The notes under the pieces are model-generated. The model saw only the letters and a list, made by a program, of their open reading frames with translations, searched no databases and was not told the DNA's origin. Of a stretch of 64,000 nucleotides of DNA, positions 44,896-53,552 are shown piece after piece (the first letter of the stretch is position 1; each line of letters starts with the position of its first letter). This stretch comes from an uncultured Clostridium sp. Lineage in GTDB: Bacteria; Bacillota; Clostridia; TANB77; CAG-508. The DNA is taken from NCBI GenBank assembly GCA_900557195.1, contig USRT01000002.1:65784-129783 (forward strand), in the 5' to 3' direction. The translations under genes were made by a program, and so were the position numbers.

Positions 44896-45064
44896 GTTTC
44901 CTCCTCCATCTGCGAAGATATTTTAATCTCTTTACTTAAGTAAAAGATTTATTTATGTAATTTCTTTTTTATTAATACATATTAAATATATTTTCTTTAA
45001 TTCTAATTATCATGGTAACTATTATTTTATACTTTTTTAAATTTATTATTAATTAGCAATTTTG

Positions 45065-45667
45065 TTATTTCGATAGGTAAATTAATGCTTTTCTAATAAT
45101 ATCTTCTACACTTAAACTATCTTTATCTACATTTTTGATAGCATTTTCTATTTCTCTTTGACTATATCCTAATACTTGAAGAGCTGCTATAGCTTCCTGA
45201 ACTTTATTATCATCTTTAATTGCACATTTTAACTCTAAAGTAGCATCTTCATCTATAGATTCTTCTGTTTTTAACTTATCCTTTAATTCCAAAATTATTC
45301 TTTGTGCAGTTTTAGGGCCTATTCCTGGTAACTTTTTTATTTCTCCTACATTATTTGTAATAACAGCTAGTGCAAAGCTCGATGGTGAAATATTTGATAA
45401 TATTGTAATTGCAGATTTTGCACCAATTCCACTAACACTAAGTAATAATTCAAACATTCTTAATTCTTCATTAGTATTAAATCCATAAATACTAATATCA
45501 TCTTCTCTCACTTTTACATATGTATGTACTTTTACAGTTTGTCCTATTTCACCTAATTTATTTATTGCTGTATCTGACATAAAAATTTTATAACCTAATC
45601 CATTTATATCTATTACTACATATCCTGTAGTTTTTACTTCCAAGCTTCCTTTTATATATGAAAACAT
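45065..45667 (-). CDS. ruvA: Holliday junction branch migration protein RuvA
   Basis: The 200-residue protein has MFSYIKGSLEVKTTGYVVID, two HhH motifs (LLSVSGIGAKSAITILSN and IKKLPGIGPKTAQRIILEL) and the C-terminal domain III (KVQEAIAALQVLGYSQREIE). RuvA binds four-way junctions and loads RuvB. The usual partner ruvB is not adjacent here; rarA lies downstream, after a 169-base gap. Confidence 0.95.
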   Translation of the reverse strand: MFSYIKGSLEVKTTGYVVIDINGLGYKIFMSDTAINKLGEIGQTVKVHTYVKVREDDISIYGFNTNEELRMFELLLSVSGIGAKSAITILSNISPSSFALAVITNNVGEIKKLPGIGPKTAQRIILELKDKLKTEESIDEDATLELKCAIKDDNKVQEAIAALQVLGYSQREIENAIKNVDKDSLSVEDIIRKALIYLSK

Positions 45668-45883
45668 ATTTCCTCCTACTGATTTTATTTTAATAAACTA
45701 CATTGTAACATATTTTAATTTTTTTTCAATAGTTTTTCGAATTTTTGTTTGTTTTTAAAAAACATACACATTAAAAGTTATAATTTATACATAATTTTAT
45801 TAAGACTTTTCATTAAGATATTCTTATGTAAGTTATTATCTGAAAATGCTATCTAAATTATATATTCTAAACTTAAATAGAAA

Positions 45884-45942
45884 AAATACCTCTTTAGTAA
45901 ACATATACGCTTTCTTCTATGTCTACTAAACAAGGTATATTT
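45884..45942 (-). terminator. Imperfect hairpin downstream of the dockerin gene
   Basis: AAATACCTCTTTAGTAAACATA can pair imperfectly with TATGTCTACTAAACAAGGTATTT. It is the only stem I see in the 476-base gap between the 46144 stop and ruvA. The gap otherwise has only an open tail in frame after the stop codon (see findings). Confidence 0.45.
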
Positions 45943-46143
45943 CATTAGTCTTATTTATCTTTTCTGGTCTTGTACCTGTTCTCTTTTATTTTGATTTCTT
46001 CTGTAATATACAATATTACTCTCATTATTATTTTATACATATACTTTTGTATTTATTACCTAAATTACAATCTTGCTTTTCGAAGTATTTTCTTGTGTGT
46101 TTGTTACATTCACTGTACTATTTGCTTTATTATTCTCTTCTTA

Positions 46144-49100
46144 CTAATTCTTAGGATTATCTGTACCATGTATTATATCTTCCCATGTTGGTTTTAATCC
46201 TGCTCCTTGTTTTGCATAATATTCTAATATATATTTAGCATCTTCTACTGTTATCATATTGTCTCCATCTATATCTACATACTTTAGTTCATCTTCTGAC
46301 AATTCTACATCATTTAGTAATACCGCAACTGTTTTTGTTAGAACATATGATGCATCTTCTATACCTATCTTTCCATCACCATTTACATCTCCTTTAGTTT
46401 TAGCAGATAAATCAAATACAACATCTTCTAAGTACACTATTTTTTTACCATCTTTTGTTGTCTTCTCATTTCTTTTTATTATAACTTTACCATGTTTTTC
46501 ATTTTGTTGCTTTTCATTTTCTTGAACTAACTCTATAGCTCCATCTGATACTATATAATATTTATTACATATTTGTTTAAATTCTTTTGTTTCTAATATA
46601 TCCTTAACTATATTCTCTTTAGTTGTACTTCCTAGTTTTTTCTTATATGTTTCTTTTTCTTCATTACTTGCTTCTCTATTTAAAATTGCTTTAAATAAGC
46701 ATTGTATGTAATCTTCATCATTTAAATTTCTATTTTTAAAAGCATTAGATTCTATAAATGTTTGTAACATTTTTGTCACTGTTGTTTTTCCTATTGCTAC
46801 TTCTTGTTTTATATTTCCTAAATTATCTGAACTCTTATTTATTAATTGTTCATATGCATTTTTAATATATTTATCCACTAATTGATTAGTAGATACTATT
46901 GGTGATGCAGTATATTCTCCTCTTGTAATTTCATATTTTTTACATTTTTCTGTAAATTTATTATTATTCATAAAAGCCTTTAATAATTCATTTCTATTTG
47001 TTCCAGATATTAATTGTTCTGCATATTTATTTATTTCTTCATTTGATAAATCCTCATCAAGGCAAATTTTACTTATAATTTTTATATATTCTTCATCTGA
47101 TAATTCCAAATTTTTAAATTCATCACTCTCTATAATTGTTTTTACAATCTTACAACCAGATGATTTCGAATTAACTATATTATTAATTATTTTTTCTTTT
47201 TCTTCATCTTTTACAGGTATATTTGCAACATTATATATATCATTTATGAAAGAGGTAACCTTTTCTTTATTTATACTTCCACTTAGCTTTATTGGAATAT
47301 ATGTACCAATAATACTTTCATCTATTCCATATTCTTTACATAAATTTTTAAAATCGTCAGAAAGCAATATTGATTCAAGTACTTCTGAACGTGACATTCT
47401 TTCATCTTTTGTGCTTATTATTCTATTTACATATACATTTATCTCCTCTTCTGTTAGTTCTTTTAATGTAAATGTTTTATATAGTCTTTTTACAAATTCT
47501 GCATCACTAATACTATTATCAAATATTACATCTTCTGTAAATATTTTTGATATCGCATCACATATGGTTATTTTATTACTTTTTATATCTTCTACATATG
47601 TAGTAATCATTTCAGATTTCATTAATTCATTTAATTCTGCTTCTGTTTTATTAAAATAATTTAAATATATTCTTCTAAATAGCTTTTGTATTAACTCATT
47701 CGTTGTATTAGAATCTATAGTTCCAAGCATCTTACTATTTGAATCACCACTTCCAGCAGATATAGCAGATACTTTTTCAAAATAATTAACCGCATCTGTA
47801 CCATAAACTATATAGTATTCTTGATTTGTATATTCACCACTTAACATTTTTATTTTAAAGTATTTACCATCTATATCTAATATTTCAAAAGTATTTCCAT
47901 TAGTAATATATTTACCAATTGTTTTACGACTTGATATATCTCTTAGATTCCAAGCATATCCATTGAATTTTAGTATGTCTCCTTTTAATAAGCCCGTTAC
48001 TTCTATAGTATTCTCAATTCTTTGATTTATATCTTCTTTAACATTATCATTATATTTATTTATTATTTCATTTGATTTATCTACCATTTCATTAGTTTCT
48101 TTAACATTTTCAATCATCTTTTCTACCAAAGATTTATAAGCTTTAGCAATTTCATTTACTTTAGCATTATTATTTTCTTTCGTATCATCATTTTCCTTTT
48201 GGTTATTATTATTAATTTTTTCTAACGTTTCCAAATCCATTGTAAGCTTTTTTGAACCATCTTCATTATAATATGTTATGTATCCCTGTTCTTGGTCTAA
48301 TAGATTATTATAAGTTATAGCACTTTTCCAATATGTGCTTTCTGAATTATCTACCGTTCCCTTTTGCTTATATTTCCATAAATCTAGATTTAGTGCAGTT
48401 TTGCCGTTTTCCTCTATTTTATTTGCTCTATAAATAAATAATTCGCCATCCCTATCTACATATTTATTTCCCTTACGAACAACCATCTTACAAGCTTGTC
48501 CTTTTTTATAAGCATCAAAATCATCCACACCGTAAATTTCGTAGTCAGCCTCTCCTTTATCGACTCTGTATAATATCGTAAATTCTCCTTCTCCTGTATC
48601 AAACTTTTCTTGTCTCCAACCCAAAGATACGATTGGTGCTTCACCTTCTTGTTTAGATTCTGTTACAGTAAAAGTAACATTTTCCTGACCATTACTAACT
48701 TTAAAATCTAATAATCCATCTTCTCCCTTATTGATAATCCTAAAATATTCTTCATTTTTACTTTTTGCTGCTGTAGGCTCAATATAGAAAATTTTTTCAT
48801 TCCACTTTCCATTATTATCATATACAACTTCTAATTTCTTAGTGGCTACATCCTCTGGGTACCTAAGATCATATGGATAATACTTAATTTCTCTTGTTTT
48901 TTTATTTTCATTTGCATATTCAATTTTTTCCTCTAACATCCCATCTTTATTATATCTTTTTATGTAATCAGTTTCCCCATTATCTTTTATGTAAGTTTTC
49001 TCTAAAATAGTTCCATCACCTAAACCTGAAGTTTTCCTATATTTATTTCCATTTTCATCTTTTAGGATTTCTTTAGACTCTTGTGTAGTAATTATTTCAT

Positions 49101-49605
49101 AATAATACCTTGTATCAACTATCTCTCCACTTCTTTTTTCTGTTGTCCAATCTGAAACCGTACTCTGTTCTTCACTTACTTTGTATGTATAAGTTACTTT
49201 ATATTGTTTATATTCGTTTGCTCCATAATTATATACTGATGGATTCATCTTTTTACTTACTATTGGATATCCATTATATGTTGTTCTCTCCAATAAACTT
49301 AGTGCACCAGAATAAGTATATCCTGAAATTGTACTAGTTTTATTTATTGATGTTTTTTTAGTTGTTTTATATTTATATTCTGTTTTTACTAATTTAATTG
49401 TTTTTACTGGTGCTCCTAAATATTTTCCTTTAAGATCATTTCCTACAGCCTGTACTGAATTGCTTTTTGAATAAAAATAATATTTAGTTTCTTTTGCATA
49501 TACTTTATTTGGTATAATAATTATATATGAACTTAATATAATTATTAATAAAATAGTTATTTGCAATTTTTTTAATTTCTGTTTAATTTTCATTCTAAAT
49601 TTCAT
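46144..49605 (-). CDS. Large secreted protein with DUF4214-like repeats and C-terminal dockerin
   Basis: This 1153-residue protein has a signal peptide or anchor (LQITILLIIILSSYIIIIPN), a YD/RHS-like and beta-rich N-terminal half, and helical repeats at about 640-1020 resembling DUF4214 (LFRRIYLNYFNKTEAELNEL, FVKRLYKTFTLKELTEEEIN). Its C-terminus is a dockerin-type segment: GDVNGDGKIGIEDASYVLTK and YVDIDGDNMITVEDAKYILE, both with calcium-loop Asp/Asn patterns. Dockerins bind cohesins, and a membrane-anchored cohesin-like protein is encoded two genes upstream. The enzymatic role, if any, is not visible. Confidence 0.75.
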   Translation of the reverse strand: MKFRMKIKQKLKKLQITILLIIILSSYIIIIPNKVYAKETKYYFYSKSNSVQAVGNDLKGKYLGAPVKTIKLVKTEYKYKTTKKTSINKTSTISGYTYSGALSLLERTTYNGYPIVSKKMNPSVYNYGANEYKQYKVTYTYKVSEEQSTVSDWTTEKRSGEIVDTRYYYEIITTQESKEILKDENGNKYRKTSGLGDGTILEKTYIKDNGETDYIKRYNKDGMLEEKIEYANENKKTREIKYYPYDLRYPEDVATKKLEVVYDNNGKWNEKIFYIEPTAAKSKNEEYFRIINKGEDGLLDFKVSNGQENVTFTVTESKQEGEAPIVSLGWRQEKFDTGEGEFTILYRVDKGEADYEIYGVDDFDAYKKGQACKMVVRKGNKYVDRDGELFIYRANKIEENGKTALNLDLWKYKQKGTVDNSESTYWKSAITYNNLLDQEQGYITYYNEDGSKKLTMDLETLEKINNNNQKENDDTKENNNAKVNEIAKAYKSLVEKMIENVKETNEMVDKSNEIINKYNDNVKEDINQRIENTIEVTGLLKGDILKFNGYAWNLRDISSRKTIGKYITNGNTFEILDIDGKYFKIKMLSGEYTNQEYYIVYGTDAVNYFEKVSAISAGSGDSNSKMLGTIDSNTTNELIQKLFRRIYLNYFNKTEAELNELMKSEMITTYVEDIKSNKITICDAISKIFTEDVIFDNSISDAEFVKRLYKTFTLKELTEEEINVYVNRIISTKDERMSRSEVLESILLSDDFKNLCKEYGIDESIIGTYIPIKLSGSINKEKVTSFINDIYNVANIPVKDEEKEKIINNIVNSKSSGCKIVKTIIESDEFKNLELSDEEYIKIISKICLDEDLSNEEINKYAEQLISGTNRNELLKAFMNNNKFTEKCKKYEITRGEYTASPIVSTNQLVDKYIKNAYEQLINKSSDNLGNIKQEVAIGKTTVTKMLQTFIESNAFKNRNLNDEDYIQCLFKAILNREASNEEKETYKKKLGSTTKENIVKDILETKEFKQICNKYYIVSDGAIELVQENEKQQNEKHGKVIIKRNEKTTKDGKKIVYLEDVVFDLSAKTKGDVNGDGKIGIEDASYVLTKTVAVLLNDVELSEDELKYVDIDGDNMITVEDAKYILEYYAKQGAGLKPTWEDIIHGTDNPKN

Positions 49606-49670
49606 CCCTTTCTTGCTTTTTTTAAAATAAATTCTGCAAATGGCTCAAATTATTTTTAATATTTAATTCT

Positions 49671-50234
49671 CTAATATGGTAATTCAAATTCCGTTACCTT
49701 CCAAGTTTTATTTATATTTTTCAATTTAAACTCTTGTATAATTTTACTATTTTGTTTATTACCTTGTTCATCATAGCTTATATAAAACGACTCTGCATCA
49801 CATATTATTTCATCATTTGTTACACTTTTTAATATAATTTGTGTTGAACTATATGTAGAACCTCTTTTTGCATTTATTCTATTTATATTAATATAATAGT
49901 TTCCATCATTTTCTATAATTTGTGCTATACTTTTAAATTTCTCTATCTCTTCATCTGCAATATTAGCTTTAATTGTATCATTATAATTATCAATTTTTAA
50001 ATAATATTCCCCATTAAAATCATAGCCTTCTGAATTACTATCATCTACAGATAAATCCATATTGTTAGCTTGCATATAATCTAGTAATAAGTTATATTTA
50101 TCCTTTGCTATTATTAATGCAAAATCTTCATTAATAGTATCTACTTTATTTTTACTTGTTAGTACATAAAATACTATTCCAAGTGTTAATATTATGATAC
50201 AAATTAATATTATGTACTTTATATTTTTCTTCAT
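49671..50234 (-). CDS. Membrane-anchored protein of unknown function
   Basis: The 187-residue protein has one N-terminal helix (IILICIIILTLGIVFYVLTS) and a soluble domain with FDALIIAKDKYNLLLDYM-like DFALIIAKDKYNLLLDYMQA and a beta-rich end (NKTWKVTEFELPY). It lies between the dockerin gene and the cohesin-like gene, one base from the latter, so it probably belongs to the same surface complex. I do not recognise the family. Confidence 0.55.
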   Translation of the reverse strand: MKKNIKYIILICIIILTLGIVFYVLTSKNKVDTINEDFALIIAKDKYNLLLDYMQANNMDLSVDDSNSEGYDFNGEYYLKIDNYNDTIKANIADEEIEKFKSIAQIIENDGNYYININRINAKRGSTYSSTQIILKSVTNDEIICDAESFYISYDEQGNKQNSKIIQEFKLKNINKTWKVTEFELPY

Positions 50235-50235
50235 C

Positions 50236-50874
50236 TCATATCACCCTTTTTTTATCTTTCATTAAAATTATAATAATTACTATTAATATCACTACTCCAA
50301 CTGCTATTAGTATATATTTTATAACTGTACTTTTTTCACTTTTCTCACAATGAATAGTAGCTGGAAAAAGTTTATATTTATTACCAAATACTTGTGTTGT
50401 TATTAATTTTGTCTCTTCTCCAAAAGATAATTTATAGTATTTTTCTTCTTTTATTGTTTGTGGTAATTTAAATTTTAAAGAACATATTCTAAGATCACCT
50501 GTTTGTCCTTCATTTGATGTAAAAGCAAGCACTAGTATACTTTCTTCTTTATTATTTACTGCTTCTATAGAATAATCTCCATTTTTATTTTCTATATTTA
50601 CAAATTTTAAATCCGAATCATATTCTATTTGTATTGTTCCACTATTTACATAAATTGCATTATTTATATTTACATCAATCATTACTTCTTTATTTTCACA
50701 GTTCTTACCAGCTTCTACACCAGTAAGTTCTATTTCCATATTATTTCTATTAATACCTTCTTCTTGATTAACATCGTTATTTATTTCATTGTCTTGCACT
50801 GCATATGCTTGTTTATTAATACAAAATATTAAAAATATTATTAATACAATACATATTATCTTTTTACTTTTCAT
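50236..50874 (-). CDS. Membrane-anchored cohesin-like protein
   Basis: The 212-residue protein has a signal peptide (ICIVLIIFLIFCINKQAYAV), then a beta-sandwich with the pattern of cohesins (VMIDVNINNAIYVNSGTIQI, ILVLAFTSNEGQTGDLRICS, LKFKLPQTIKEEKYYKLSFG). It ends in a C-terminal membrane helix (IKYILIAVGVVILIVIIIIL) plus a basic tail. It would therefore display a cohesin at the cell surface. The neighbouring dockerin protein is the natural partner, so the pair could be a small cell-bound cellulosome-like attachment. Certainty about the fold is moderate. Confidence 0.65.
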   Translation of the reverse strand: MKSKKIICIVLIIFLIFCINKQAYAVQDNEINNDVNQEEGINRNNMEIELTGVEAGKNCENKEVMIDVNINNAIYVNSGTIQIEYDSDLKFVNIENKNGDYSIEAVNNKEESILVLAFTSNEGQTGDLRICSLKFKLPQTIKEEKYYKLSFGEETKLITTQVFGNKYKLFPATIHCEKSEKSTVIKYILIAVGVVILIVIIIILMKDKKRVI

Positions 50875-51170
50875 AAATTATTCTCCCCCTTTATGATACT
50901 TTCCTGATTCTACAATTTCATTTTTACTTGTTTATAATATTATTTATTTTAGAAAAATACTCTTTCTTTTTATTCTACTATAACACAAAAGAGCTAATAT
51001 TTTTAAATTATTCTTTTTTTTCATACATTTTTAATATTTTTGTAATATTTTTGTAATATTGTATACGCTAACTCTATTTGATGTAACTTAATAAAATCAT
51101 ATGTTTATTTTTATTACTATTTAAAAACAGAAAAATTTTAATTTATAAAAAACTAAAATTTATAATTTAT

Positions 51171-51199
51171 GCATAACTTAAAAAACTTTACACATACTA
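51171..51199 (+). promoter_or_regulatory. Sigma-G-type promoter of the dodecin-spoVA operon
   Basis: GCATA (51171-51175) is followed after 17 bases by CATACTA (51193-51199), 31 bases ahead of the first ATG. It matches the known sigma-G consensus GHATR ... CATWHTA. spoVA operons are forespore genes in Bacillus. The rest of the 50.9-51.2 kb gap is AT-rich and seems empty. Confidence 0.7.
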
Positions 51200-51230
51200 T
51201 TTTTAACTATCAAAAAAATGGAGGTAAAAC

Positions 51231-51437
51231 ATGGAAAAACATTTAATAATCACAGGTACATCTAATGTATCTTGGAAAGATGCTATTAATAAAACTATAG
51301 AAGAAGCATCAAAAACTATAGATTATCTATCTACTGTAAAAGTTTTAGAACAAAGAGCTAAAATCAGCGGTAAAAAAATAGAAGAATACTATGTAGACCT
51401 TGACTTATCTTTTACTTTAGATAGAGATAGAAATTAA
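51231..51437 (+). CDS. Dodecin-family protein
   Basis: The 68-residue protein is a dodecin: IITGTSNVSWKDAINKTIEE, ASKTIDYLSTVKVLEQRAKI, EEYYVDLDLSFTLDRD. Dodecins form 12-mers that store flavins or Ca2+. Its position as first gene of a sigma-G spoVA operon is unusual and suggests a spore role, for example cofactor storage. It has AGGAGG-like AATGGAGGTAAA before ATG, and is 12 bases from spoVAC. Confidence 0.8.
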   Translation: MEKHLIITGTSNVSWKDAINKTIEEASKTIDYLSTVKVLEQRAKISGKKIEEYYVDLDLSFTLDRDRN

Positions 51438-51449
51438 GGAGGTAAATAA

Positions 51450-51894
51450 ATGAAACCTATAGAAACACAAAAAGAATATAGTGACTATGTTGATCAAAAA
51501 TCACCAAACTCACCTATATTAAAAAATTGCTTTAATGCATTCTGGGTTGGCGGATTAATATGTGTAATTGGTCAATTAATAATGGATTTTTGTATGTATA
51601 AAGGAATGGACCAAACCGCTTCATCTACTGTAGTATCTATTGTACTAATTGGATTTGCTGCAATTTTAACTGGTTTAAACATTTTTAATAGAATAGGTAA
51701 ATTTGCAGGAGCACGGTTCACTTATTCCTATTACAGGTTTTGCAAATTCAATTGTTTCTCCTGCCATCGAATATAAATCTGAAGGTTATGTTATGGGTGT
51801 TGGAGGAAAAATGTTTACTGTTGCAGGACCAGTATTAGTATTTGGTATTTCTACATCTGTAATTATAGGAATAATTGCTACATTTTTCGCTTAA
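51450..51894 (+). CDS. spoVAC: Spore Ca-dipicolinate channel protein SpoVAC; frame joined through CGG +1 shift
   Basis: SpoVAC is an inner-membrane channel for Ca-DPA uptake and release in the spore. Part 1 has FWVGGLICVIGQLIMDFCMY and IVLIGFAAILTGLNIFNRIG, ending GKFAGARFTYSYY. Part 2 has LIPITGFANSIVSPAIEYKS and GPVLVFGISTSVIIGIIA. The correct join is GKFAGA-GSLIPITGFANS, which needs the C of CGG 51714-51716 skipped. The corrected length is about 147 residues, normal for SpoVAC. It is followed by spoVAD. Confidence 0.93.
51714..51716 (+). other. CGG +1 frameshift site in spoVAC
   Basis: GGA GCA CGG TTC becomes GCA|GGT TCA CTT ATT CCT. P-site codon GCA. Confidence 0.8.
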
Positions 51895-52024
51895 AAAATT
51901 ACATTATGACATTCTTTAAATTATTTATATACAAATTAAGAGTGCTCTTTTCTATTATTTAGCTCTCTTCATAAAACTTTACAAATTTAAATTATAAAAT
52001 TTCTTAAATAAAGGAGGATTTATC

Positions 52025-53031
52025 TTGAAACGAATTGGTTCACAAACAATAAAATTTGATACTCCACCAACAATTCTAGAAACAGCATCCATTGTAGGTC
52101 CAAAAGAAGCCGAAGGACCTATGGCAAAATATTTCGACCAATGTTTAGAAGACGAGTTTTGGGGAGAAAAAACTTGGGAAAAAGCTGAAAGCAAAATTAT
52201 AAAAGAAACAGTAAGCACTGTTATAACAAAATCAAATATTCCAGCAACTGAAATTGATTACTGTTTTGCAGGTGATTTATTAAATCAATGTATTTCTTCT
52301 AGCTTTGGACTTCGTGAATTAAGTATCCCTTTCTTTGGAGTATTTGGAGCTTGTTCTACATTTGTAGAAAGTATGTGTTTAGGTAGTGTGTTTATAGAAG
52401 GAGGCGGAGCTACTAATGTTTTATGTGCTACATCTAGTCATTTTTGTAGTGCAGAAAAGCAATTTAGATTTCCACTTGAACTTGGAAATCAAAGACCTCC
52501 TACATCTCAATGGACTGTTACAGGTTCTGGTGCAGCTATTTTAACATCATCTGGAGTAGGTCCATATATAACTCATATTACACCTCGGAAAGATTGTTGA
52601 TATGGGAATAAAAGATGCTAATAATATGGGGGCAGCTATGGCACCTGCTGCACTTGACACTTTAATTACTCACTTTAAAGATACCGAAAGAAAACCAAGC
52701 TATTATGATGCAATTATTACAGGAGATTTGGGTCATATAGGTAAAGATATTCTAATAGAACTTGCTGAAACAAAAGGATATAATATCAGATCAAATTATA
52801 ATGATTGTCGGTGTTTTAATGTTTGATAAAGAAAAACAAGATACTCATTCTGGTGGTAGTGGATGTGCTTGTATTGGAACAATTTTTTCTGGATACTTTT
52901 TTAAACAACTAAAAGAAAAAAAATTAAAGAAAATATTACTAATAGCAACAGGTGCTTTAATGAACTCTACAAGCACACAACAAGGGGAATCTATTCCTGG
53001 TATTGCTCATGCTATTAGTATAGAAATCTAG
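52025..53031 (+). CDS. spoVAD: Stage V sporulation protein SpoVAD; frame joined through two CGG +1 shifts
   Basis: SpoVAD binds dipicolinic acid and resembles ketoacyl synthases (thiolase fold). The TTG start (GGAGG seven bases upstream) leads to QTIKFDTPPTILETASIVGP, and FFGVFGACSTFVESMCLGSV carries the Cys region. The first frame ends after THITP. Skipping C at 52586-52588 gives TP-GKIVDMGIKDANNMGAAM; skipping C at 52809-52811 gives NDC-GVLMFDKEKQDTHSGGSG, and the C-terminal LIATGALMNSTSTQQGESIP follows. The corrected length is about 334 residues, as expected. TGA is a normal stop in the wrong frames. Confidence 0.94.
52586..52588 (+). other. CGG +1 frameshift site 1 in spoVAD
   Basis: ACA CCT CGG AAA becomes CCT|GGA AAG ATT GTT GAT. 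Unshifted translation ends four codons later. P-site codon CCT. Confidence 0.8.
52809..52811 (+). other. CGG +1 frameshift site 2 in spoVAD
   Basis: GAT TGT CGG TGT becomes TGT|GGT GTT TTA ATG TTT. P-site codon TGT. Confidence 0.8.
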
Positions 53032-53049
53032 AAGAAGAGGTGATAAAAT

Positions 53050-53435
53050 TTGGATTTTTTACAAAGTATTGATTGGATGCAATTATTAAGATGCTTTGCA
53101 GTTGGAGGTCTTATATGTATAATTGGACAAATATTAATAGATAAAACAAAATTAACTCCTGCAAGAATATTAGTAACTTTTGTTACTGCTGGCGCAATAC
53201 TTCGGTGGACTTGGTATATATAAATATGTAATAGACTTTGCTGGGTGCCGGTGCTACTGTTCCTTTAACTGGATTTGGTGCAAATCTTGCTAAAGGTGCT
53301 ATAGAAGAAGTTCAAAAATCTGGACTTTTAGGAGCATTTATTGGTGGTGTTAAAGCATCAAGTGGAGGAATTGCTGCTGCTGTATTTTTTGGATATATTG
53401 CCTCTTTAATTGCTAAACCTAAAATTAAAAAATAA
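53050..53435 (+). CDS. spoVAE: Stage V sporulation protein SpoVAE; frame joined through two CGG +1 shifts
   Basis: SpoVAE is the second small membrane protein of the Ca-DPA channel. From the TTG at 53050 it reads MDFLQSIDWMQLLRCFAVGG, then ARILVTFVTAGAIL. Skipping C at 53203-53205 gives AIL-GGLGIYKYVIDFAGC, and skipping C at 53249-53251 gives AGC-GATVPLTGFGANLAKGAI, the diagnostic SpoVAE loop. The C-terminal LGAFIGGVKASSGGIAAAVF completes it. The corrected length is about 127 residues. The start codon has GAGGTG upstream. The gene is followed by palindromic element C. Confidence 0.92.
53203..53205 (+). other. CGG +1 frameshift site 1 in spoVAE
   Basis: ATA CTT CGG TGG becomes CTT|GGT GGA CTT GGT ATA. 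P-site codon CTT. Confidence 0.8.
53249..53251 (+). other. CGG +1 frameshift site 2 in spoVAE
   Basis: GGG TGC CGG TGC becomes TGC|GGT GCT ACT GTT CCT, giving GCGATVPLTGFG. The same TGC CGG context occurs in rarA. P-site codon TGC. Confidence 0.8.
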
Positions 53436-53439
53436 TATA

Positions 53440-53552
53440 AAAAAGTGCCAAAAGGGACGGAGCATTTTGGCACTCTTGACCCCTTTAACATTAGTTAGGG
53501 TTATATGGTTTCCAAAAAGTGTCAAAATGCTCCGTCCCTTTTGGCACTTTTT
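53440..53552. repeat. GGGACGG palindromic element C
   Basis: Arms 53440-53473 and 53519-53552 are 34 bases long with one mismatch (AAAAAGTGCCAAAAGGGACG and its complement). It lies between convergent spoVAE and pyrF and probably also serves as a terminator. The pyrF frame runs into it, so the element has changed the 3-prime end of that gene. Confidence 0.8.

Noticed and set aside
48456..48644. Short minus-strand ORF inside the dockerin gene
   Set aside because: It is an alternative frame of the large gene and has no similarity I recognise.
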